The position numbers and the translations under genes are program-made. From positions 1 through 43,400 of the forward strand of contig NZ_RQYN01000024.1 of the NCBI RefSeq assembly GCF_003860135.1: a stretch of DNA of 43,400 bases, in the 5' to 3' direction. Every line of letters begins with the position of its first letter. The stretch's first letter is position 1. The notes beneath the pieces are model-generated. The model made no database searches and had not been told where the DNA came from. It saw only the letters and a list, made by a program, of their open reading frames with translations. The stretch comes from Tannerella forsythia. Lineage in GTDB: Bacteria > Bacteroidota > Bacteroidia > Bacteroidales > Tannerellaceae. Below, in pieces: positions 1-9,500 of this stretch.

Positions 1-472
1 CAAGAAGACCGCGCCCGATGCGTCGCTGGCCGACGGCTATACCGTCACCGTGACCGGCAACCGCGTAGAGATGAAACCCGGCGGACTGCGCGCCGGCGGC
101 ACAATCGAGAAACGCGATCTGCTGACGCTCGCCTGCAAAGCCGTACCCGGCACGTCGAACGGCAGCTACAAAGGCGCGCTGCGCAACCTCGCCTTCACGC
201 CCACGGCCGGATACGCCTTGCGGAACGTCACGGTGCCGTTCACGTTTACGTACACCGTCGGCAATCAAACGATCGACGGCCTGCGCGTCTTCGCCGCCGG
301 CAGCGCGCTGCATCTCACCCTGCCCAACACCGCGACGGTACATATATATAATGTAGAAGGTTCCCTCGTGAAGACGCTTACGCTTCCCGCCGGCGACCAC
401 GTTCAGCCGTTGCCGTCGGGTGTATATCTGGTGCGCGTAGGAGAAAGGGTAACGAAAATCCTTGTAAAGTGA
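1..472 (+). CDS. C-terminal part of a secreted protein with a type IX sorting-like domain (5' end outside window)
   Basis: The reading frame is open from the left edge (first full codon at base 2) to a TGA at 470-472, so only about 156 C-terminal residues are seen. The last 45 or so residues fit a type IX secretion C-terminal domain: beta-strand pattern, a Gly-Asp turn, then SGVYLVRVG and a basic end, TKILVK. In this family the domain directs export through the SprA channel and is cleaved when the cargo is attached to the cell surface. The upstream 100 residues are Thr/Val-rich and beta-like, with no enzyme motif I recognise. A clear terminator follows. GC content is higher than in most of the window. 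The cargo's own function cannot be read from this fragment. Confidence 0.8.
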   Translation, partial: KKTAPDASLADGYTVTVTGNRVEMKPGGLRAGGTIEKRDLLTLACKAVPGTSNGSYKGALRNLAFTPTAGYALRNVTVPFTFTYTVGNQTIDGLRVFAAGSALHLTLPNTATVHIYNVEGSLVKTLTLPAGDHVQPLPSGVYLVRVGERVTKILVK

Positions 473-806
473 AAAACGAAAAGTGAAAAGTGAAAAGTAG
501 TCAATGTAGTCAAGAGTAGTCAATGTAGGGGCGGGCCTTGTGTCCGCCCTTATTTTTTGTGTCGTGTTGGCAGGTTATCAGAACGCGCAAATGACGCGAA
601 TGGGCGCAAATGAACGCGAATTTGATTGTTAATTGTCAATGGTTATACCGGGTACATGGTTCGGCGGGTACCACGGATTCCCCCCTTCGCTTCGCTCTTC
701 CCCCCTTTGAAGGGGGGGCAGGGGGGATGTTCACCAGCAAACAGCTCAACAAATCAACAACTCAACACCTCAACAACTCAACGCCCGAAGGGCTAACCAT
801 TCACAA
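473..806. repeat. Gene-free mosaic of dispersed and simple repeats
   Basis: This 334-base gap holds no convincing gene. In order it has three AAAAGTG-type units (475-498), repeated TAGTCAATGTAG words (499-526), the GGGCGGGC terminator hairpin, GCGAATG/GCGCAAATG words (575-620), a C6/G6 hairpin with flanking C and G runs (680-726), a series of CAACAA/CTCAAC units (736-781), and a small GCCC-GAA-GGGC hairpin (783-793). The segment 771-801 recurs at 2809-2839 with one mismatch. On the minus strand the GCCC hairpin and the C6/G6 hairpin follow the stop of the peptidase gene and could end its transcript. Confidence 0.7.
528..557 (+). terminator. Rho-independent terminator after the type IX cargo gene
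   Basis: GGGCGGGC at 529-536 pairs with GTCCGCCC at 542-549 (one G-T pair) around a 5-base loop, followed by TTATTTTTT. It lies 56 bases after the stop codon. The same hairpin core occurs inverted at 2763-2783, so it is also a dispersed repeat. Confidence 0.75.
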
Positions 807-2588
807 TTAATTCAGGCTTTCAGCCCTCCTAAAATCTTGTACCTCGATCCTTCGCAAGGCCTCTTCCAATATCCAATCTTTCCCCTGCTTCAGGGCTTCG
901 ACCGTAGGTTCCACAAAATAATCGATCTTTACTCCGCATCGCTGAATAGGGGCAAAATCGGGATAGTAAACACTAAGACAGGTGTAAATAGTGCGGACAT
1001 TTCCGGGAAAGATTGACGGACTGATATCTCCATTGGCACCGGACGACGAAGATCCAATGGTAACGGTGCGAGGATTAGCCTGAAGCGCCATGGTCAGATG
1101 TTCCGAAAAACTTGCAGTCCATTCGTCGACAAGCAACATAATCCGCCCCTGATAACCTTTCTTTTTACCGATTTTCTTTGATGCTTTAGCATATCGAAGC
1201 ATGCCCGGAAAGCGGATATCGGGATAAACAATATAAGCAAACACCGGTGTCGGAGGAACAAACGTAGAGATGCAGTTGAAGAAAATCATATTATCGGGAT
1301 AACACCGTAAGTCGAGGATCATGACTTTGGCATCTTGTATCGCATTATAATTGTGGGAAAAATTTTGACGCGTAACGTATTTCAGATTCAGATATGCGAC
1401 ACTATCGTTCAACCATTCGTATTGGTCCTTTTTGACTTCCCGCTCTCGTTCATTCTGTCTGTACTGTGAGTATTCCGTACGTTTTCTGTTAGCCGAAACA
1501 AGCGTTAAGGTATCACCTCTTCGCTCAATCGTATAGGTTGAAACCGAATCGAAATCGGAAATCATCGCTGCACAAACGAACAACTGCTCTACCCGATCGT
1601 TTCCTCCCCCCACATACATCCGCAGACTGTCATAGAGCTGCCGAACATCGCGGCCATTGATCTGCATGATCCGATCTCCCATTCGAAACGAACCTTCCTC
1701 GCCCGGAATAGAGAATGTGTTGATGAAGAAATCGCCGTTTATTTTCAACATACTGAAATTCGGACGGTATTGCCCCGAAATGATCGAATCGTTCAGAAAG
1801 TTATAATCACTATGGGTATCGCGCAGTCGACGGATAAGCCGGTAGATGCACAAACGGTACTCTCTCTCCGTATCGGCTGTTTCAAAAGATGGAATCGCTT
1901 CATACAATACCCGATCCCAACAGCTATCCGTGTAATACTTATTGGAGTAAAAATACTGGATAACATTCCAGTACCGAAATAATCCCAACAGTCGAACAGG
2001 ATAGTCCGGAGCCACATCCGGATATTCCTTTTCATTGATCTGCTTGATATTTCTCGACCTCAAATAATCGATAAAATACGACTCTCCCGAATGATTCAGA
2101 AATATATGACGGAGTTGTTCACTGATTGTTGCATCCAGAAAGACGGTATCGTTCATCCATCGGAAATCGACCAGCGCATACTCCTCAGTATTTTTATACG
2201 GGTTTCTTTCCGAGATCGGGTCGGTCTGAATAGAAGCAATCACGTTCCGTAGAATGGATCCGAAGGCTTCTTTATTATCGCACCTGTTAGATTGCGCAAT
2301 CGCATCCATCAGTATCTGATCGACATCGATCGAAGATGTCGGCCGGGTGTTCTCACTGTAATACTTGACGAATCCCCAGACCTTGCACAGATAGAAAAGC
2401 CTTCCCCTCCGATCGAAGGTATCAGGAAGAAAAGACGAGTCGGCCCGCATCCTGAAAATGGAATCTTCTTCTACGGAGGTGTCGTTTCGGAGAGAATACA
2501 TCAAGTACATTCTCTCGATCCTATCACACGCGTTAAACGACGCGATCGCAAACAAAACAATCAGAACGTGTTGAATTTTCTCAAACAT
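807..2588 (-). CDS. S41-family (C-terminal processing/tricorn-like) serine peptidase lipoprotein
   Basis: A 593-residue protein with a lipoprotein signal peptide: hydrophobic residues 8-19 and a lipobox ending at Cys21 (FNAC). A degenerate PDZ-like segment lies near 285-360 (GDRIMQINGRDV at 304-315). The C-terminal half has the S41 fold signature: LDLRCYP near 425-431 and TASFSEH at 491-497, where Ser493 fits the catalytic serine. Substrates are unknown; the enzyme would act at the periplasmic or outer face of a membrane. I chose the ATG at 2588 because the signal peptide begins there. No perfect TAnnTTTG box was found upstream. The gene stands alone between two copies of a 31-base direct repeat and two inverted copies of a hairpin, so it may be a recent arrival. 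S41 assignment is fairly sure; activity is inferred. Confidence 0.8.
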   Translation of the reverse strand: MFEKIQHVLIVLFAIASFNACDRIERMYLMYSLRNDTSVEEDSIFRMRADSSFLPDTFDRRGRLFYLCKVWGFVKYYSENTRPTSSIDVDQILMDAIAQSNRCDNKEAFGSILRNVIASIQTDPISERNPYKNTEEYALVDFRWMNDTVFLDATISEQLRHIFLNHSGESYFIDYLRSRNIKQINEKEYPDVAPDYPVRLLGLFRYWNVIQYFYSNKYYTDSCWDRVLYEAIPSFETADTEREYRLCIYRLIRRLRDTHSDYNFLNDSIISGQYRPNFSMLKINGDFFINTFSIPGEEGSFRMGDRIMQINGRDVRQLYDSLRMYVGGGNDRVEQLFVCAAMISDFDSVSTYTIERRGDTLTLVSANRKRTEYSQYRQNEREREVKKDQYEWLNDSVAYLNLKYVTRQNFSHNYNAIQDAKVMILDLRCYPDNMIFFNCISTFVPPTPVFAYIVYPDIRFPGMLRYAKASKKIGKKKGYQGRIMLLVDEWTASFSEHLTMALQANPRTVTIGSSSSGANGDISPSIFPGNVRTIYTCLSVYYPDFAPIQRCGVKIDYFVEPTVEALKQGKDWILEEALRRIEVQDFRRAESLN

Positions 2589-2848
2589 GATGATTCAGCT
2601 TTAGGTACATTTCTTACTTGCTGAAAAACCCAACGTGAAACGATTGCGTTTTATTGTCGCATGTCCGGATGTTTAACAAATACCGGAACACATACGCCCG
2701 GTGCATGCACCATAAAGACGCAATGAATTGCGTCTTTATCATCCGCGCTGGGTTGTCATCGCGGGCGAACACAAGGTTCGCCCCTACACGGCAAACAACT
2801 CAACAATTCAACAACTAAACGCCCGAAGGGCTAACCATTGCCCTTGCT
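2589..2848. repeat. Gene-free spacer with two strong hairpins and a copy of the 771-801 repeat
   Basis: Bases 2712-2739 form a near-perfect palindrome (13-bp arms around GA). GGGCGAAC at 2763-2770 pairs with GTTCGCCC at 2776-2783 and is an inverted relative of the terminator hairpin at 529-549. Bases 2790-2839 hold CAACAA/CTCAAC units and the GCCC-GAA-GGGC hairpin, matching 771-801. Read on the minus strand these follow the hflX stop codon and probably end its transcript. No reading frame here looks like a gene. Confidence 0.65.
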
Positions 2849-4075
2849 TTAAAGCATCTCTTCCTCGTCCGTTTCGTAATGCTGGAAAAGAAAATCGTTA
2901 TACGGGAAACGGGTGATGTGAATGGCCTTGACCCGCTCGTAAAGGATCGCTTTCAGAGCATCGATATTCGTACGGCCTTTGGCCGAGATGAAGATCGCAT
3001 TGCCCGGCAGTTTATTCATCCATGTCTCTTTCAGTTCGCTGAGGGGAATGTTCTCGCGTTGGCGCGGCGTCAGGTCGTCCTCGTCCTTCGGAACGAACGA
3101 AAACGCATCGACCTTGTTGAAAATCATAATCACCGGTTTCGATTCACAACCGATTTCGGCTAGTGTTCTGTCGACGACTTCGATCTGCTCTTCGAACGTC
3201 GGATGCGAAACATCGACCATGTGCAGCAGCAGGTCGGCTTCGCGCACTTCATCAAGCGTCGATTTGAACGACTCGACGAGTTCGACCGGCAACTTGCGGA
3301 TAAAGCCGACCGTGTCGGACAGCAGAAACGGAAGGTTCTCAATGATCACCTTGCGTACCGTCGTATCGAGTGTGGCAAAAAGTTTATTCTCGGCAAACAC
3401 CTCGCTTTTGCTCAGCAGGTTCATCAAGGTCGATTTACCCACGTTCGTATAACCGACAAGCGCCACTCGCACCATCTTGCCACGGTTCTTGCGTTGCGAC
3501 GATTTCTGTTTGTCGATCTCCGCCAGTTCACGTTTCAGCTTCGATATTTTATCCAGAATGATTCGCTTGTCGGTCTCCAACTGCGTTTCTCCCGGGCCAC
3601 GCATACCCACGCCTCCACGTTGCCGTTCGAGGTGTGTCCAGAGCCTTGTCAGACGGGGCAACATGTACCGGTATTGCGCCAGTTCGACTTGCGTTTTGGC
3701 ATGTGCCGTCTGCGCCCGTTTGGCAAAGATATCGAGGATCAGATTCGTACGGTCGAGGATACGCACCTGCAACGCTTTTTCGATGTTCCGAAGCTGTTTG
3801 GCCGACAGCTCGTCGTCGAAAACCACGATGCCGATTTCGTGCTCAACGACGTATTCTTTAATCTGTTGCAGCTTGCCCGCACCGACGAACGTCACGGAAT
3901 GGGGCATGTCCAGCTTCTGCGTAAACCGTTTGACGGGACGGATACCGGCCGTATCGGCCAAAAAATCGAGTTCGTCGAGATATTCCTTCACCTGACGCTC
4001 GTTCTGATCGGGAGTAACGAGCCCTACCAGCACCGCTTTTTCCGTTTGTTCCTGCGTAATGATAAATTCTTTCAT
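2849..4075 (-). CDS. hflX: GTPase HflX
   Basis: A 408-residue ribosome-associated GTPase. In other bacteria HflX binds the 50S subunit and helps split or rescue stalled ribosomes during stress. The N-terminal nucleotide-binding-like domain covers about 1-180 and ends in the family signature GMRGPGETQLE (157-167). The G domain carries all motifs: G1 GYTNVGKST (208-216), G2 Thr near 238, G3 DTVG (254-257), G4 NKVD (320-323) and G5 SAKG (364-367). Length and domain order are normal. A perfect -7 box lies only 7 bases before the ATG, so the mRNA may have almost no leader. The gene follows the AraC-type regulator by 42 bases on the same strand but has its own promoter box. Confidence 0.96.
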   Translation of the reverse strand: MKEFIITQEQTEKAVLVGLVTPDQNERQVKEYLDELDFLADTAGIRPVKRFTQKLDMPHSVTFVGAGKLQQIKEYVVEHEIGIVVFDDELSAKQLRNIEKALQVRILDRTNLILDIFAKRAQTAHAKTQVELAQYRYMLPRLTRLWTHLERQRGGVGMRGPGETQLETDKRIILDKISKLKRELAEIDKQKSSQRKNRGKMVRVALVGYTNVGKSTLMNLLSKSEVFAENKLFATLDTTVRKVIIENLPFLLSDTVGFIRKLPVELVESFKSTLDEVREADLLLHMVDVSHPTFEEQIEVVDRTLAEIGCESKPVIMIFNKVDAFSFVPKDEDDLTPRQRENIPLSELKETWMNKLPGNAIFISAKGRTNIDALKAILYERVKAIHITRFPYNDFLFQHYETDEEEML

Positions 4076-4082
4076 ACGTATG

Positions 4083-4090
4083 CAAAGATA
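4083..4090 (-). promoter_or_regulatory. -7 promoter box of hflX
   Basis: Minus strand reads TATCTTTG, a perfect match to the Bacteroidetes TAnnTTTG box, with 7 bases between it and the ATG. This predicts a leaderless or nearly leaderless transcript. Confidence 0.65.
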
Positions 4091-4117
4091 GTTAATTTCC
4101 GCTACCTGCAGATGGCC

Positions 4118-4999
4118 TTATTGCACGGTCAAGCGAAATTCTTTCGGTGTCTTGCCGGTCTTCCGCCTGAAATATTGCGAAAAGAACGACGGATTCGGAA
4201 AGTTCAGCCGATCGGAGACTTGCTGAACGGTCAGTGGTGAGGATAACAGCATCAGCTTGGCTCGTCGGAGCACAAAATCATCGATCCACTGTGCCGCGGT
4301 TTTCTGCGATAGCTTTTTGATTACCTGCGACAAATACTTGGGCGTAATACACAATTGCTCCGCGTAAAAATCGACACGCCTTTCCCGATCGTAATGCTCA
4401 GCGACCAGACGGATAAACGTCCGAAACAGCTTCTCCTGATACGTGTCCGAAGGAATCGCTGCCTGCTGTCCGTTCTGATAAATCGCCGCAATCTCATGAC
4501 AGAGCACAAGCAACAACTGCCGGGTAACGTCGATCCGATAAGGAAAATCTTTGCGCTCGTAATTCATGCGGATATAATCGAAATGTGCCAGCATGATTTC
4601 TCTCTCCTTGTCCGAAAGCGATATGCAAGGCATTTTGGAGATCATCAGGTAGAGCATCGAGGCATGTGTCGCCGGAAAGTTACGGATAAATTCGAGATCG
4701 CTGGCCAGCACGATGCAATCCATGTCTGCACTGCGTGCTACGGTCTGCACGATGGTATTGGGAAAAATCACGCATAAATCATCGGCTTTCATCGAATGCA
4801 TCTGTTCATTCAGTTTGAGGCTTAATGTTCCTCTGAGGCAAAGAGCCACACAGCCGGCGCTTACAACAGCGGGAATATGCTCAAGATTCAATGCATTATC
4901 CCGACTCCCTTCAAACCGGAAGAATTTCAGCAACAGCTCCCGTTCCATCGCTTCGGGATCATTGACAAAGTATCTTATATTCAAATTATTTGTTTTCAT
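4118..4999 (-). CDS. AraC-family transcriptional regulator
   Basis: A 293-residue one-component regulator. The N-terminal 150 or so residues resemble a cupin-type sensing domain and have no membrane segment. The C-terminal AraC double helix-turn-helix covers about 190-290, with the typical second-helix region NPSFFSQYFRRKTGKTPKEFR split over 270-290 and a first helix around the YLSQVIKK segment. It should bind DNA and act on transcription in response to an unknown ligand. Its targets cannot be named from the context: hflX follows on the same strand and pssA lies upstream, and neither has an obvious link. The start is supported by a perfect -7 box 21 bases upstream. Confidence 0.88.
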   Translation of the reverse strand: MKTNNLNIRYFVNDPEAMERELLLKFFRFEGSRDNALNLEHIPAVVSAGCVALCLRGTLSLKLNEQMHSMKADDLCVIFPNTIVQTVARSADMDCIVLASDLEFIRNFPATHASMLYLMISKMPCISLSDKEREIMLAHFDYIRMNYERKDFPYRIDVTRQLLLVLCHEIAAIYQNGQQAAIPSDTYQEKLFRTFIRLVAEHYDRERRVDFYAEQLCITPKYLSQVIKKLSQKTAAQWIDDFVLRRAKLMLLSSPLTVQQVSDRLNFPNPSFFSQYFRRKTGKTPKEFRLTVQ

Positions 5000-5020
5000 C
5001 GTTTAAAAAGAATCCGGATA

Positions 5021-5028
5021 CAAAAATA
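5021..5028 (-). promoter_or_regulatory. -7 promoter box of the AraC-type regulator
   Basis: Minus strand TATTTTTG matches TAnnTTTG and lies 21 bases before the ATG at 4999. Confidence 0.6.
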
Positions 5029-5111
5029 ACGATTAACAGATAAAACGGTTAGAATGGAGTAAAAAAATATCCTTTTCGGACAAGTATCTTACACGACTAT
5101 ACTCACCGTCC

Positions 5112-5855
5112 TTATTTCGAACGAAGTCCTACAAAGGACAACAAGATATAAAGCAGAATCGTCATGGCAATACCGATAATACCGAGCCACACCGTAAGAG
5201 CAACAGCGCCAAGAATCAGCAGATAACGCAGCTCGTTTCCTTTCCATGCCAGCGATTTGACCTTTAGTGAGAACATCGGAATCTCAGACACGAGGAGCAA
5301 CGAAGTAGCAATCGCTATAACCGTGATGACGGTCAGCAGGATAAGTGGTTCAATCTCCATAGACATACCGGAAAGCATCGAGCCGGAACCGGAGAGAAGC
5401 GTGCAGATCAACGATGACCAGAAGATGGCATGCGCCGGCACGGGCAGACCGATAAATGTAGTCGTTTGCCGGGTATCGTTGTTGAACTTTGCCAGCCGCA
5501 GAGCCGAGCAAACAGGAATTGCCAACGCCCCGATGTAAAACAGGTAAGGAAGACACGAATAAACGTTAACCCACTGTGAGGCGATCCGTTCGTCAATAAA
5601 CCGAAAAAGCATCAACCCCGGAGCAACCCCGAAACTGACCATATCGGCCAACGAATCCAGATCTTTTCCGATTGGAGAATAAGCCTTTAGCAAACGAGCA
5701 GCCAGTCCATCGGCAAAATCGAACGCGACGGCGACAAAGATATACGTCATCGCATGGAGACTTTGTCCTTCGAGTGCCGCGATACATGCCATGCACCCGA
5801 ATACCAGATTGCAACACGTCAATGTATTGGGAATATATTTGCCGATGCGATTCAT
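5112..5855 (-). CDS. pssA: CDP-diacylglycerol--serine O-phosphatidyltransferase
   Basis: A 247-residue integral membrane enzyme that joins CDP-diacylglycerol and L-serine into phosphatidylserine, the precursor of phosphatidylethanolamine. The CDP-alcohol phosphotransferase signature is complete: D49-G50, A53-R54, G63, D67 and D71, with the exact family spacing (DG-2-AR-8-G-3-D-3-D). About seven hydrophobic segments follow the expected topology. It begins 4 bases after the psd stop codon, so the two genes are surely co-transcribed and form the two consecutive steps of the pathway. I see no promoter box of its own. Confidence 0.95.
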   Translation of the reverse strand: MNRIGKYIPNTLTCCNLVFGCMACIAALEGQSLHAMTYIFVAVAFDFADGLAARLLKAYSPIGKDLDSLADMVSFGVAPGLMLFRFIDERIASQWVNVYSCLPYLFYIGALAIPVCSALRLAKFNNDTRQTTTFIGLPVPAHAIFWSSLICTLLSGSGSMLSGMSMEIEPLILLTVITVIAIATSLLLVSEIPMFSLKVKSLAWKGNELRYLLILGAVALTVWLGIIGIAMTILLYILLSFVGLRSK

Positions 5856-5859
5856 TGGT

Positions 5860-6534
5860 CTACGGATAGATGATTTTACCTAACCGGGCAACAGGCGTCT
5901 GATTAGCGGTCACTTTTTGTCCCAGCCGAACGAGGACATCCGCATTCAGCGGAAGATACGTGTCGACCCGCGACCCGAATTTGATGAACCCCATCTGATC
6001 ATCCACACTGCATGATTCACCTTCCTGCGCGTACGTCACGATACGACGTGCCAATGCACCCGCCACTTGTCGCGTCAGGATATCTACTCCGTAACCCGTC
6101 GTAATCACGATGGTCGATCGTTCATTGTCCGTACTGCTCTTTGGCAAATAAGCCGCCTGAAAACGTCCGGGCTGATGAGAAACATGTTTCACGGTTCCGT
6201 TCACCGGAAACCAGTTGGCATGCACGTTAAACACAGACATGAAAATAGAAACCTGTAAGCGTTTTTCGTGAAAATATTCGTTTTCCATCACCTCTTCGAT
6301 CGCGACGACCGTACCGTCGGCCGGAGCGATCACGAGTCCCTCGGAGTCATACGGGAAATGGCGGTTGGGACTGCGAAAAAAATTCAGTACCAACAGGAAA
6401 AGAACGGTAGAAAGGGATAATACAGCATAGAAGACAACTCCCTTGTTTATCGCGTAGTATATGCCTACATTGACGATAAATAAAAAAGTAAATAGTGATA
6501 ACAACAGTCCTGTTCCTTCTCTGTGAACCTTCAT
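5860..6534 (-). CDS. psd: Phosphatidylserine decarboxylase proenzyme (short form)
   Basis: A 224-residue pyruvoyl-dependent decarboxylase that converts phosphatidylserine to phosphatidylethanolamine at the inner membrane. Two hydrophobic segments lie at about 8-50. The self-cleavage site is the Gly187-Ser188 pair in KFGSRVD; the serine would become the pyruvoyl group. The conserved SxFMSxFNVHxNW-like region at 96-109 is present. Its size fits the short archaeal-type branch common in Bacteroidetes rather than the longer E. coli form. A perfect -7 box lies 20 bases upstream and pssA follows after 4 bases, so this is a two-gene operon. Confidence 0.95.
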   Translation of the reverse strand: MKVHREGTGLLLSLFTFLFIVNVGIYYAINKGVVFYAVLSLSTVLFLLVLNFFRSPNRHFPYDSEGLVIAPADGTVVAIEEVMENEYFHEKRLQVSIFMSVFNVHANWFPVNGTVKHVSHQPGRFQAAYLPKSSTDNERSTIVITTGYGVDILTRQVAGALARRIVTYAQEGESCSVDDQMGFIKFGSRVDTYLPLNADVLVRLGQKVTANQTPVARLGKIIYP

Positions 6535-6554
6535 TCTTTCTTCAATAAACGTGG

Positions 6555-6562
6555 CAAAAGTA
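6555..6562 (-). promoter_or_regulatory. -7 promoter box of psd-pssA
   Basis: Minus strand TACTTTTG matches TAnnTTTG, 20 bases before the psd ATG. Confidence 0.65.
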
Positions 6563-6588
6563 GTTTTTTTTATTGAATATTAAAAACG

Positions 6589-9500
6589 TCAATCGGAAAC
6601 TGCGTCCATTTCTCCGAGTTCGACATACCAGAGATAACCTTTTACTTCGGAGATTCCCATCTCTCGGAGCAGCCTGACATACGTGTTCATTTGATAGACA
6701 TAACGTCTGTCTTTTTGCGTGCCGAACTTATAATCGATGACGACTGCCCGGTCTCCGTCGAGCATGATACGGTCGGGACGACTCGAATGTCCGTTCCCGA
6801 CGAGGATATCCGTCTCATTCAAGATTTGCATGGAGCCATCAAACCACGGCCGTACGGAGGGTTCGTTTAACAAGGCTTGCATTTTTTCGATCAGGCCGGG
6901 TGCCTCCTCCCGACTGATTTCACCGGCCGCTTCTTTGGCAGCGACGGCTATGGAAATATCGGCCGTTGTGCGGATACGACTCAGCAAGTCGTGCATCAGG
7001 ATACCGTAGCGTCGCGCCGTATCGTCGAAAAAGTCGCCTTGACGATGTAGATGAAGGAACATCCGTTCGTCGGGCTTGACGGACGGGATACGTTTCATCG
7101 GAAGCTCTTCCGTGCCGGATGCCGGAACACTGTCCGGTTGCCACGCGTCCCCCCATTCGAAGAGGCCCTCATCCGGCCTGAATCCTTCGGCAAGCGGACG
7201 CAACGGGTTGCCTTCCGCTGTCGCATGGCAGTCGGAAGTCAAGGCCGCACGAAGCAAGTGCGAGATCACCTGCGTTCTGGGCGCCTTATCGTCAGGAGCA
7301 AAGATAATCAGTTCTTCTTTTGCGCGGGTCAAAGCGACATACAAAGTATTCAGGCCATCGATGTAAGCATGCAGCTTTTCATGATAATACGCCTCGGCAA
7401 ACAACGTGCGACAAAGGTCTTTCGTATAGTTCACCGGCACGACCTGTAAACGATTGAACGGCGGAGATGACGGATGACACCACAGCATGGTGCTGCTTTT
7501 CGAGTCCACCTCCCAGTCGCCGAAAGGAAGAATGACTGCCTTGAAACCAAGGCCTTTCGACTTATGTATCGTCAGAATCCGAATCGCATTCTGCGTGTCG
7601 GGCGTAGCAATTTTCGACTGACATCCGGTTTCTTTCCACCACTTCAGAAAACGGTCGATATCGGCCGTTTCACGCTCCCCGTACTCGGCCGTCAGATCAA
7701 GAAATGCCTGTATAAAGACTTGTTCGTTCTCCGGAAAATCGGCTTTGAAAAGACGGTAAAGTCCCTCGACTGTTTCATAAAACGAACGATGTGAAAGTCG
7801 TTGAAGCTCGGCAAGTATCTCCGGCGCAAACACCGTTTCAACCTCCTTGCGAATCGTTTGTACGGATGCTTCTGCCGACGTTTTCATTTGCATCACGGCG
7901 TGTACCGCCTCGGCCGTACGGGCGGCCGTCACATCGTCCGGACGGTTCAGGTATTGAAGCATGCCGATCATGAAACGGACGGACGACGCTTGTCCGATCA
8001 GCAGGGCATCTTCAGAAATAATATCATATCGAAATGACGTATCAGTATGCGTCTCCTTATAATTAAGCAATGTATCGGCTACTTGAATACCTTCGTTGCG
8101 GGTACGCACGAGCACGGCCATATCTCGCAAAGCGTATCCGTTCTTCTGCAAGCGCTCAATAACCATCGGCAACCGTTGCATGGCTTCGTCTTTCCACGAA
8201 TGTTCGTCCTCATCGGGTAACAGCTCGATGCGAACATGTCCCTCCTTTGCCCGAAAGGGCGGAGCGACATCCTGATAGCTCCGACTGTAAGCCGATACGA
8301 TCTTGCCGGCATACTGTTCGCGACTCTCCTGCGAGAGCGTGGCCTGATCGATCCCATCATTATATAATATTTGAAGCAGCTGAGGTACAACGGTAAACAG
8401 AGCATTATTGAATTCAACAATATTCCGACAGCTTCGCCAGTTTTCAGACAATGTTTTCTCCGTGAGCTGAGACGCGGGAAAGTCACGCCCAATCTGCTCG
8501 TCGAGCAGCGTCCAGTCGGAGTTGCGAAAGCGGTAGATACTTTGCTTGATATCGCCCACGATCAGGTTGGCGCGTCGATAAGCAAGACTTTCTTTCAGCA
8601 ACGGCCGGAAGTTACGCCATTGCATGGCACTGGTGTCCTGAAATTCGTCGATCATATAATGTTCGATGCGTGTTCCCGTCTTTTCGTAGACAAACGGAAT
8701 ATCGCTGCCGTCGATAATCTTGTTCAACAACTCGGTCGTATCGGCAATCAGCATGCGATTTTTTTCTTCGCGCCACTTCCGGATCTGTTGTTCGATATCG
8801 TTTAATATCCCTAACGTATACAGGTTACGACTGATGGCCAATGCCGTATAGTAATTCGTCAGAGCGTCGAAGAAACGGCAGACGTCATGCACACATTCGT
8901 TCAGTCCGCCGTCGTAAGCCTGTTCAATGGTCTGCCGACGTTCGGGCGGCGTCGTTTTGGTGTACCAGCTCTCCACATGGTCAGACAGTGCTTTGAACGT
9001 GGCGGACGGCTCTTTCATGCTCCCCTTTGCCAGACGATCGAACAGGAAAAAAGGCGAACGTGCCCCGCCTTTAAAGTCCGACGGCTGTAAACCATGCTGT
9101 TCCATGACGCGCTGTCCCTTCTCCCCTATCTGTACAGCCTGACTTTCCGTGCTGCGTATGATGGCATAGAGCATATTTTTGTACTCCGCCAACGCTGTCC
9201 GGTCTGCAATATCGCGGTTCACTTCGGAGCGAAAAGCCTTGTAACTCTCTTTGAACAATTCGTTGCTGAGCTTACGGATTTCGGTACGCAAGTCCCAAGT
9301 CTCGCCTTTCTCCACTTTTTCTTCACTGAAACGGAGCAGCCATTCGAGTAAGTCTTTGTGTTCGTCTTTATCGAGGTCGGAGAGCAGACCATCAATGGCT
9401 TCGGAGAGTACGAGGTCTCGATCCATCTCGATACGGTAATTTCCTTGCAACCCGATCTCGCGGACGAATGCACGCATCGTCTGCTGAAAAAAATGATCGA

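Noticed and set aside
610-810. A 66-codon plus-strand frame in the left repeat patch
   Set aside because: It is built from dispersed repeats and simple CAACAA units, so it is unlikely to be translated.
2712-2739. Perfect palindrome as a phage or integrase attachment site
   Set aside because: No integrase or tRNA is nearby; position after hflX makes a transcript-end role more likely.
3203-4240. A 345-codon plus-strand frame over hflX
   Set aside because: It lies opposite the well-supported hflX gene and reads as its shadow: no domain and biased His/Arg/Phe composition.
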